Source: Massilia sp. Mn16-1_5
GTDB taxonomy: Bacteria > Pseudomonadota > Gammaproteobacteria > Burkholderiales > Burkholderiaceae_D
Length of the DNA stretch: 64,000 bases
Direction: 5' to 3'
NCBI RefSeq assembly: GCF_004798585.1
Contig: NZ_PPXQ01000018.1
Location: 62,001-126,000, forward strand
This document shows, in pieces, positions 54,094-64,000 of this stretch; within the stretch, counting starts at the first letter, position 1, and the number at the start of each line of letters is the position of its first letter. The notes beneath the pieces are model-generated. The model ran no database searches. It was given only the letters and a program-made list of their open reading frames with translations, and was not told where the DNA came from. The position numbers and the translations under genes were made by a program.

Positions 54094-54485
54094 ACGCGGC
54101 GCGGTGCTTGTCGTGCAGCCTGCTGGTCATGACGCTGACCAGCAGCGCTTGGGCCGGCGATCTCGCCCCCTCCGAACTCGGCCAGCAAGCCTTGGCACGC
54201 GCCCTGATCGGGCAGCAAAACGGGCAGATCCAGGCCTCGGTGACGCAGTCAGGCAGCGGCAATGGCGCGAGCCTGCTGCAGACCGGACTCGATAACCAGG
54301 CCCTCGTGCAGCAGCGCGGCCAGCAGAACGAGGCCAGCATCCTGCAAGGCGGGATTGGCAACCGCGCGGCCATCGAGCAGCAGGGCGTACTGAATACCGC
54401 CCGCATCGAGCAGTATGGCCGCGAGGGCGTGGCCCGCATCACCCAGTACGGCAACGGCAAGTCCGCCACCATCATCCAGCATTAG
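54090..54485 (+). CDS. csgB: Minor curlin, CsgB-like nucleator
   Basis: A 131-residue secreted protein with signal peptide (to about SSAWA) and about five imperfect curlin repeats of the form QxGxxNxAxxxQ: for example VTQSGSGNGASLLQ, VQQRGQQNEASILQ, IEQQGVLNTARIEQ and ITQYGNGKSATIIQ. The short length, position directly after csgG and the charged fifth repeat (REGVARITQYG) favour a CsgB-type nucleator rather than the major subunit. Start overlaps csgG. Assignment as CsgB rather than CsgA is inferred. Confidence 0.82.
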   Translation: MNAARCLSCSLLVMTLTSSAWAGDLAPSELGQQALARALIGQQNGQIQASVTQSGSGNGASLLQTGLDNQALVQQRGQQNEASILQGGIGNRAAIEQQGVLNTARIEQYGREGVARITQYGNGKSATIIQH

Positions 54486-54517
54486 GGCTTTATTCATCCA
54501 CGTCGAGGAGCAATCTC

Positions 54518-55465
54518 ATGAGAACCACACTATCGGCTGTCGCCATCGGCGTCAGCCTCGCCTGCGCCTGCCAGCTCGCATCCGGCCAGACCGTGACGGT
54601 GACGCAGCAGGGCAACCGCAATACATCGGCCGCGGAGCAGGTCGGCTTTCCCGCTCCCGATCTGGCCGCCACCGCGACGATCACCCAGATTGGCGACAAC
54701 AACCATGTCGGCGGTCCCGGCTCCACGACCGGTGGCATCTTCCAGCGCGACAACCGCTACGGGGGAGCGCTCGCTGTGGTTGAGCAATACGGTACCGGGA
54801 ACAACGCAGGCATTTCCCAGGATGGAACGGTCGGGTTTGCCGGACCCGTTACCGTCACGATCACGCAACGCGGCGCGCTGAACGATGCCACGGTCAGGCA
54901 GAACATCATGACCTCGACCCCTGCCACCGTCGAGCAGAACGGCATCGGCAACGTGGCTCGCGTGGAGCAGTTCGCCACCGCCGATTCCGGCATCCGGGCC
55001 ACGCAGAACGGCAACGGCAACCAGCTCATGATCAGGCAGCACGACGGCACCTACTATGGTCCGGACGTCACGCAGAACGGCGACGGCAATAGCGCCTGGA
55101 TCGTCTCCGAGAGTTCGCCGGCCGCCGGCCCGGTCATCACGCAAACCGGCACGCTGAACAGCGTGCGCACCTTCCAGACCGGCGCCTGGGATTCCAGCAT
55201 GACGGTCCGGCAGCTGGGCGCGGGCAACCAAGCCGAGGTCAACCAGTTCGGCGAGGCGCACCAGGCCAGCACCGACCAGAACGGCAGCAACAATTTCACC
55301 AGCATCACCCAGGGCAGCACCAACTGGCCCGTCGGCGGAAGCACCGCCCTGGTCGCGCAGCTGGGCAACAGCAACACTGCAATCGTGCGCCAGTATGGCG
55401 ACGGCTATGTGGCCAACGTGAACCAGACCGGTTCGAGGAACTGGACCAGTATTTATCAGCATTGA
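54518..55465 (+). CDS. csgA: Long curlin (CsgA-like), first tandem copy
   Basis: A 315-residue amyloid subunit candidate, twice the length of E. coli CsgA (about 150). Signal peptide ends near ASG. About twelve curlin-type repeats of the form V-x-Q-x-G-x-x-N-x-A-x-x-x-Q follow, including VTQQGNRNTSA, ITQIGDNNHVG, VEQYGTGNNAG, TQNGNGNQLM and VNQTGSRNWTSIYQH. The repeats vary in spacer, with longer insertions such as FPAPDLAA and GPGSTTGG. It shares an almost identical leader with the next gene (GAGGAGCAATCTC before ATGAGAACC), evidence of tandem duplication. Secretion by CsgG is expected. Confidence 0.88.
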   Translation: MRTTLSAVAIGVSLACACQLASGQTVTVTQQGNRNTSAAEQVGFPAPDLAATATITQIGDNNHVGGPGSTTGGIFQRDNRYGGALAVVEQYGTGNNAGISQDGTVGFAGPVTVTITQRGALNDATVRQNIMTSTPATVEQNGIGNVARVEQFATADSGIRATQNGNGNQLMIRQHDGTYYGPDVTQNGDGNSAWIVSESSPAAGPVITQTGTLNSVRTFQTGAWDSSMTVRQLGAGNQAEVNQFGEAHQASTDQNGSNNFTSITQGSTNWPVGGSTALVAQLGNSNTAIVRQYGDGYVANVNQTGSRNWTSIYQH

Positions 55466-55511
55466 GTGTCCGTATTTCCCACTTTGTTTGTCCACTTCGA
55501 GGAGCAATCTC

Positions 55512-56468
55512 ATGAGAACCGCACTATCGGCACTCGCGCTCGGCGTCAGCCTCGCCTGCGCCTGCCAGCTCGCATCAGGTCAGACCGTTACGGTAACGCA
55601 GCAGGGCTACGGCAACACGTCGTCCGCGGAACAGGTCGGCGCGACACCGCCTGCAGATGTCCTGGTGGGCGTCAGCGCGACGATCACGCAGGTTGGCGAC
55701 AACAACCATGTGGGCGGCCCCGGCGCCTCCAGCAGCGGCATCTTCCAGCGCGACAACCGCGCCGGGGGGGCGCTCGCGGTCGCTGAACAATACGGTTCCG
55801 GAAACAACGCAAGTATCACGCAGGATCTGACCTACGGTGATCGCGGAGACTTCACCGCCAGGATCACGCAGCGCGGCGCATTGAACGACGCCACGATTAC
55901 GCAGAACATGGCCCAGATGACCCCGGCCACCGTCGAGCAGAACGGCATCGCCAACCTGGCCACCGTCGAGCAGATCCGCAGCAGCGATACACGCGTCCAG
56001 GCCACGCAGAACGGTAATCACAACGAGCTCATGATCAGGCAGGTGGAGGCCGCCTACTATGGGCCGGAGGTGACGCAGAACGGCGACGGCAACAGCGCCT
56101 GGGTCGTCTCGGAAAGTGCGCCCGGCGCCCGCCAGGCGATCCTGCAAACCGGGACCGCGAACAGCGTGCTCACCGTCCAGATCGGCGGTTGGGATAACAA
56201 TATCGCCGTCGGGCAGCTGGGCTCCGGCAACTATGCCGAGGTCGGCCAGTTCGGCGATGGGCATGCGGCAAACATCGACCAGAACGGCAGCAACAACTTC
56301 ACCAGCGTTATCCAGAGCGGTCCCACTGGACTGCTCGTTTCAAACAACGCTCTGGTGGCCCAGGTGGGCAGCAATAACGGTGCGATCGTGCGCCAGTACG
56401 GCCAGGGGTATATGGCCAACGTGAACCAGACCGGCACGGGTAACTGGACCAGCATTTATCAGCATTGA
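55512..56468 (+). CDS. Long curlin (CsgA-like), second tandem copy
   Basis: A 318-residue paralogue of the preceding curlin. The signal peptide (LALGVSLACACQLASG) is nearly identical, and the same order of repeats is kept (VTQQGYGNTSS, ITQVGDNNHVG, ITQRGALNDAT, VEQNGIANLAT, TQNGDGNSAW, VNQTGTGNWTSIYQH). The frame is open eight codons upstream, but the ATG at 55512 keeps the shared leader and signal peptide. Divergence is concentrated in the surface spacers, so the two may form a heteropolymer or be expressed differently. Converges on rpoC across a shared terminator. Confidence 0.88.
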   Translation: MRTALSALALGVSLACACQLASGQTVTVTQQGYGNTSSAEQVGATPPADVLVGVSATITQVGDNNHVGGPGASSSGIFQRDNRAGGALAVAEQYGSGNNASITQDLTYGDRGDFTARITQRGALNDATITQNMAQMTPATVEQNGIANLATVEQIRSSDTRVQATQNGNHNELMIRQVEAAYYGPEVTQNGDGNSAWVVSESAPGARQAILQTGTANSVLTVQIGGWDNNIAVGQLGSGNYAEVGQFGDGHAANIDQNGSNNFTSVIQSGPTGLLVSNNALVAQVGSNNGAIVRQYGQGYMANVNQTGTGNWTSIYQH

Positions 56469-56482
56469 GCGGGTCTATTACA

Positions 56483-56520
56483 AGCAAAAAAAACGGCACC
56501 CCGAGGGATGCCGTTTTGCT
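56483..56520. terminator. Bidirectional terminator between the csg operon and rpoC
   Basis: Stem AAAACGGCA / TGCCGTTTT with a ten-base loop. A-run on the left and T-run on the right give U-tracts in both directions. It lies between the second curlin stop and the rpoC stop. Confidence 0.9.
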
Positions 56521-56538
56521 CGCAGCCTGGCTTACCGA

Positions 56539-59500
56539 TTACTCGGCATCGCCATGGTGCTCGGTGGTCTGCGCCTGCGCCTGGTCTTCCATCGCCTGCA
56601 GCTCAGCAGCCATATTGGCTTTCTCCTGCTGCAGCAACGCCTGACGCTCTTCCGCTTCCCACACTTCCTTCTCCTTGCGGGCGCGGTGGAATGCCAGACC
56701 GGTACCGCCTGGGATCAGGCGACCGACAATGACGTTTTCCTTCAGACCGCGCAGACCGTCGCGCTTGCCCATGATCGCCGCTTCGGTCAGCACGCGGGTG
56801 GTTTCCTGGAACGAGGCGGCCGAGATGAAGGAGTCGGTCGACAGCGATGCCTTGGTAATACCCAGCAGCACGTTTTCGTAGGTCGCCGGCAGTTTGCCCG
56901 CCGCTTCCATACGGTCATTCTCTTCCAGCAGCTCCGAACGCTCGACCTGCTCGCCGACGATGTAGTCGGTGTCGCCGGCTTCCACGATCTGCACGCGGCG
57001 CAGCATCTGACGAACAATCACTTCGATGTGCTTGTCGTTGATCTTCACGCCCTGCAGACGGTACACGTCCTGCACTTCGTCCACGATGTAGCGGGCCAGC
57101 GCTTCGATACCCAGCAGGCGCAGGATGTCCTGCGGATCGGCCGGACCGTCGACGATCATCTCGCCCTTGTTCACGACTTGGCCGTCGTGCACCAGCACTT
57201 GCTTGTCCTTGGTGATCAGGAACTCGTGCTTGTTGCCGTCCATGTCCGTGATTTCCAGACGCTGCTTGCCCTTCGTTTCCTTACCGAATGCAACCGTACC
57301 GGTGACTTCCGCCAGCATGCCCGCGTCTTTCGGCGAACGTGCTTCGAACAGTTCGGCAACGCGCGGCAGACCACCGGTAATGTCACGGGTCTTCTGCGAT
57401 TCGGTCGGGATACGTGCCAGCACTTCACCCACCGACACTTGCTGACCGTCCTTGACCATGATCAGCGAGCCGACCTGGAAGCCGATCGTCACGGCGTGTT
57501 CGGTGCCGGCGATCTTGACTTCCTGGTTCTCGTCGTTCAGCAGTTTCACCTGCGGACGCAGCACCTTGCCCGAACCGCGGCGCTTCGGATCGATCGCGAC
57601 CAGGGTCGACAGACCGGTCACTTCGTCGACCTGACGTGCAACGGTGACGCCCTCTTCCACGTTCTCGAAGCGGATCGTACCGGCGTACTCGGTAATGATC
57701 GGACGGGTCAGCGGATCCCAGGTTGCCAGGGCGGTGCCGGCTTTCACCTGCATGCCGTCCTTGACGATCAGGGTCGCGCCGTACGGCACCTTGTGGCGCT
57801 CGCGCTCGCGGCCGTGGTCGTCCGTGATCAGGACTTCGCCCGAACGCGAGATGACGATCTGCGCGCCCTTGCCGTTGGTGACGTAACGCATGGTCGCGGT
57901 GAAGCGGACCGTGCCGTTCGACTTGGCTTCGACCGACGAGGCCACAGCCGCACGCGATGCCGCACCACCGATGTGGAAGGTACGCATGGTCAGCTGGGTA
58001 CCCGGCTCACCGATCGACTGTGCTGCAACGACACCGACTGCTTCGCCGGCGTTGACCAGCAGGCCGCGGCCGAGGTCACGGCCGTAGCACTTGGCGCACA
58101 GGCCGTAGCGCGTGTCGCAGTTCAGCGGGGTGCGGACCTTCACCTCGTCGATACCGACGCGCTCGATCTCTTCGACCATGTCTTCGTCCAGCAGCGTGCC
58201 GGCTTCGTACAGGGTCGCTTGCGTTTCCGGATTGACGATGTCGGTACCGGCGACGCGGCCGAGGATACGGTCGCGCAGCGGCTCGATGACTTCACCGCCT
58301 TCGACCATCGCCTTCATGTGCGTGCCGTTGGTGGTGCCGCAATCGTCCTCGATGACGACCAGATCCTGGGTCACGTCGACCAGACGGCGGGTCAGGTAAC
58401 CCGAGTTTGCGGTCTTCAGTGCCGTATCCGCCAGACCCTTACGGGCGCCGTGCGTCGAGATGAAGTACTGCAACACGTTCAGGCCTTCGCGGAAGTTCGC
58501 GGTAATCGGCGTTTCGATAATCGAGCCGTCCGGCTTCGCCATCAGGCCTCGCATACCGGCCAGCTGGCGAATCTGGGCTGCCGAACCACGGGCGCCCGAG
58601 TCGGCCATCATGTAAATCGCATTGAACGATTCCTGGGTGCCTTCGGTGCCGTCACGCTTGGTGACCGGTTCCACTTTCAGCTGGTCCATCATCGCCTTGC
58701 CGACTTCATCGGAGGTCTTGCCCCAGATGTCGACGACCTTGTTGTAACGCTCGCCGGCGGTGACCAGACCCGAGGCGTACTGCTGCTCGATCTGCTTCAC
58801 TTCCGCTTCGGCGGTCGCGATCATGCCCTTCTTGACGTCCGGAATCAGCATGTCGTCGACGGCGATCGAGATACCGGCGCGCGTTGCCAGGCGGAAGCCC
58901 GACTGCATCAGCTTGTCGGCAAACACGACGGTCGCACGCAGGCCGCATTTGCGGAACGACGTGTTGATCAGCTTCGAGATTTCCTTCTTCTTCAGGGCGC
59001 GGTTCAGCACCGAGAATGGCAGGCCCTTCGGCAGGATCTCGGACAGGATCGCACGGCCGACGGTCGTCTCGTAACGGGTCACGGTACGGTCGAAGTCGCC
59101 TTCGGCATTCTTCGGGAACTCGACGATACGAACCGTAATACGGGTCGCCAGTTCGACTTCCTTGTTGTCGTACGCGCGGATGACTTCCGACACGTCCGGG
59201 AACAGCATGCCTTCGCCCTTGGCGTTGATCGCCTCGCGGGTCGCGTAGTACAGACCCAGCACGATATCCTGCGACGGCACGATCGACGGTTCGCCGTTCG
59301 ACGGGAACAGGATGTTGTTCGACGCCAGCATCAGGGTACGCGCTTCCATCTGCGCTTCGATCGACAGCGGAACGTGGACTGCCATCTGGTCACCGTCGAA
59401 GTCGGCGTTGAACGCCGCGCAGACCAGCGGGTGCAGCTGGATCGCTTTACCTTCGATCAGGACCGGCTCGAACGCCTGGATACCGAGACGGTGCAGGGTT

Positions 59501-60780
59501 GGTGCACGGTTCAGCATCACCGGGTGTTCCTTGATGACGTCTTCCAGGATGTCCCAGACCACCGGTTCCTGGATTTCGACCAGCTTCTTCGCCGCCTTGA
59601 TGGTCGTAGCCAGACCCATCAGTTCGAGCTTGTTGAAGATGAATGGCTTGAACAGTTCCAGGGCCATCAGCTTCGGCAGGCCGCACTGGTGCAGTTTCAG
59701 CTGCGGACCGACCACGATGACCGAACGGCCCGAGTAGTCGACGCGCTTGCCCAGCAGGTTTTGACGGAAACGGCCGCCCTTACCCTTGATCATTTCAGCC
59801 AGCGACTTCAGCGGACGCTTGTTGGCGCCGGTCATCGCTTTGCCGCGACGGCCGTTGTCCAGCAGCGAGTCGACCGCTTCCTGCAGCATGCGCTTTTCGT
59901 TACGCGTAATGATTTCCGGAGCGCGCAGTTCCATCAGGCGCTTCAGGCGGTTATTACGGTTGATGACGCGGCGATACAGATCGTTCAGGTCGGAGGTCGC
60001 GAAACGGCCGCCATCCAGCGGGACGAGCGGACGCAGCTCCGGCGGCAGGACCGGGAGCACTTCCATGATCATCCAGTCAGGCTTGATGCCCGAACGCTGG
60101 AACGCCTCGAGCACTTTCAGGCGCTTGGCGTATTTCTTGATCTTGGCTTCGGATTTCGATTCCTTCAGTTCCACGCGCAGGGCTTCGGCATCGCGGTGGA
60201 TGTCGATCGAGCGCAGCAGTTCACGGATACCTTCGGCGCCCATGTAGGCGGTGAAGTCGTCGCCGTACTCTTCGTACTTGGCGGCGTAATCGTCTTCCGA
60301 CATGATCTGGCACTTCTTCAGCGGGGTCATGCCAGGATCGGTCACGACGTATGCTTCGAAGTACAGGACGCGTTCGATATCGCGCAGCGTCATGTCCAGG
60401 ACCATGCCCAGGCGCGACGGCAGCGACTTCAGGAACCAGATGTGCGCGGTTGGCGAAGCCAGTTCGATGTGGCCCATGCGCTCACGGCGCACTTTAGCGA
60501 GCGTGACTTCGACGCCGCACTTTTCGCAGATGACGCCGCGGTGCTTCAGGCGCTTGTACTTGCCGCACAGGCATTCGTAATCCTTGATCGGGCCAAAGAT
60601 CTTGGCGCAGAACAGGCCGTCACGCTCAGGCTTGAAGGTACGGTAGTTGATGGTCTCGGGCTTCTTGACTTCACCGAACGACCACGAACGAATTTTTTCG
60701 GGCGACGCCAGGCCAATCTTGATGGCGTCGAAGCTTTCATTTTGCTGTACTTGCTTGAATAGATCGAGCAGTGCTTTCAT
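56539..60780 (-). CDS. rpoC: DNA-directed RNA polymerase subunit beta'
   Basis: The 1413-residue largest subunit of RNA polymerase. The N-terminal zinc site is intact ([20 protein letters not shown], about residues 70-89). The catalytic Mg-binding loop is in [18 protein letters not shown] (about 458-475). The trigger-loop and bridge-helix regions ([17 protein letters not shown] near 735) and the second zinc site ([14 protein letters not shown] near 890) are present. The start at 60780 ([20 protein letters not shown]) is the standard one. rpoB lies 105 bases upstream in the same operon. Confidence 0.99.
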   Translation of the reverse strand: MKALLDLFKQVQQNESFDAIKIGLASPEKIRSWSFGEVKKPETINYRTFKPERDGLFCAKIFGPIKDYECLCGKYKRLKHRGVICEKCGVEVTLAKVRRERMGHIELASPTAHIWFLKSLPSRLGMVLDMTLRDIERVLYFEAYVVTDPGMTPLKKCQIMSEDDYAAKYEEYGDDFTAYMGAEGIRELLRSIDIHRDAEALRVELKESKSEAKIKKYAKRLKVLEAFQRSGIKPDWMIMEVLPVLPPELRPLVPLDGGRFATSDLNDLYRRVINRNNRLKRLMELRAPEIITRNEKRMLQEAVDSLLDNGRRGKAMTGANKRPLKSLAEMIKGKGGRFRQNLLGKRVDYSGRSVIVVGPQLKLHQCGLPKLMALELFKPFIFNKLELMGLATTIKAAKKLVEIQEPVVWDILEDVIKEHPVMLNRAPTLHRLGIQAFEPVLIEGKAIQLHPLVCAAFNADFDGDQMAVHVPLSIEAQMEARTLMLASNNILFPSNGEPSIVPSQDIVLGLYYATREAINAKGEGMLFPDVSEVIRAYDNKEVELATRITVRIVEFPKNAEGDFDRTVTRYETTVGRAILSEILPKGLPFSVLNRALKKKEISKLINTSFRKCGLRATVVFADKLMQSGFRLATRAGISIAVDDMLIPDVKKGMIATAEAEVKQIEQQYASGLVTAGERYNKVVDIWGKTSDEVGKAMMDQLKVEPVTKRDGTEGTQESFNAIYMMADSGARGSAAQIRQLAGMRGLMAKPDGSIIETPITANFREGLNVLQYFISTHGARKGLADTALKTANSGYLTRRLVDVTQDLVVIEDDCGTTNGTHMKAMVEGGEVIEPLRDRILGRVAGTDIVNPETQATLYEAGTLLDEDMVEEIERVGIDEVKVRTPLNCDTRYGLCAKCYGRDLGRGLLVNAGEAVGVVAAQSIGEPGTQLTMRTFHIGGAASRAAVASSVEAKSNGTVRFTATMRYVTNGKGAQIVISRSGEVLITDDHGRERERHKVPYGATLIVKDGMQVKAGTALATWDPLTRPIITEYAGTIRFENVEEGVTVARQVDEVTGLSTLVAIDPKRRGSGKVLRPQVKLLNDENQEVKIAGTEHAVTIGFQVGSLIMVKDGQQVSVGEVLARIPTESQKTRDITGGLPRVAELFEARSPKDAGMLAEVTGTVAFGKETKGKQRLEITDMDGNKHEFLITKDKQVLVHDGQVVNKGEMIVDGPADPQDILRLLGIEALARYIVDEVQDVYRLQGVKINDKHIEVIVRQMLRRVQIVEAGDTDYIVGEQVERSELLEENDRMEAAGKLPATYENVLLGITKASLSTDSFISAASFQETTRVLTEAAIMGKRDGLRGLKENVIVGRLIPGGTGLAFHRARKEKEVWEAEERQALLQQEKANMAAELQAMEDQAQAQTTEHHGDAE

Positions 60781-60885
60781 GTATCACTCCAGAGGTGACT
60801 AAATTTCTATTTCGAGGTGCGTCTTGCAATGCACCTCAAACCAATCGGGTAATTGGGAAGGGAAAGGCTCCCCTTCCCTACCTTC

Positions 60886-64000
<3,115 letters not shown>

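Noticed and set aside
54090..56468. Regularly repeated DNA that could be taken for a CRISPR or minisatellite.
   Set aside because: Repeats are imperfect, of variable spacing, and in frame with curlin protein repeats (QxGxxNxA); they are coding.
56554..60762. A 1402-codon open frame antisense to rpoC.
   Set aside because: It mirrors the rpoC frame and has no domain content; rpoC on the minus strand is certain.

Overview
The window reads as chromosome of a GC-rich betaproteobacterium, most likely Oxalobacteraceae of the Massilia/Telluria type. This placement rests on the style of the proteins (split PntAA/PntAB/PntB transhydrogenase, pepP-ubiH pair, nudJ-mnmA pair, many chemoreceptors and c-di-GMP proteins, curli genes, an NdvB-type cyclic glucan synthase) and is an inference, not a phylogeny. 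No rRNA, tRNA or CRISPR array was seen, and no intergenic stretch exceeds about 260 bases.

Layout. 0-7 kb: housekeeping metabolism (pepP 3' part, a UbiH-family hydroxylase, pntAA-pntAB-pntB, nudJ, mnmA). 7-15.9 kb: signalling, with two chemoreceptors flanking a GAF-EAL protein, an HTH-GAF protein, a receiver domain without its phospho-acceptor, an Xni-like nuclease and a GST, followed by a DUF72 gene. 15.9-16.6 kb: a REP-associated tyrosine transposase (RAYT) bracketed by inverted REP hairpins. 16.6-20 kb: iron homeostasis (feoA, feoB, a small Cys-rich partner, bfd, bfr) with two Fur-box-like sites. 20-31.3 kb: a compact minus-strand operon made of a 2888-residue cyclic beta-glucan synthase, a Tsx-like outer membrane barrel coupled to it by a 4-base overlap, and a secreted PHP-type hydrolase. 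31.4-36.6 kb: a cysteine desulfurase-rhodanese fusion divergent from an Lrp-type regulator, then a periplasmic amino-acid-binding protein and a DUF885 enzyme. 36.7-37.8 kb: one strikingly AT-rich orphan gene, clearly foreign in composition. 37.9-52.1 kb: a prohibitin-like protein, secreted/hydrolytic enzymes, a response regulator/binding protein/histidine kinase operon, a TonB-like protein, two M28-family proteins (one with lost metal ligands), SodC, a cysteine-hydrolase-fold protein and a GNAT acetyltransferase. 52.3-56.5 kb: a single-direction curli operon csgE-F-G-B-A-A with two tandem curlin paralogues. 56.5-64 kb: rpoC and the 3' part of rpoB, convergent with the curli operon and sharing a terminator with it.

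The most interesting system is the RAYT with its dispersed targets. Five REP-like hairpins with a GTAG (once GTAA) foot lie in this one window, two of them flanking the transposase in inverted orientation. In three copies the GTAG foot supplies the TAG stop codon of the neighbouring gene, and one copy carries a compensatory stem change. The second candidate is the AT-rich orphan at 36.7 kb, which shows a D...E...K spacing reminiscent of a variant PD-(D/E)XK nuclease and could be a single-gene defence or selfish element. Both need database searches that could not be run here.
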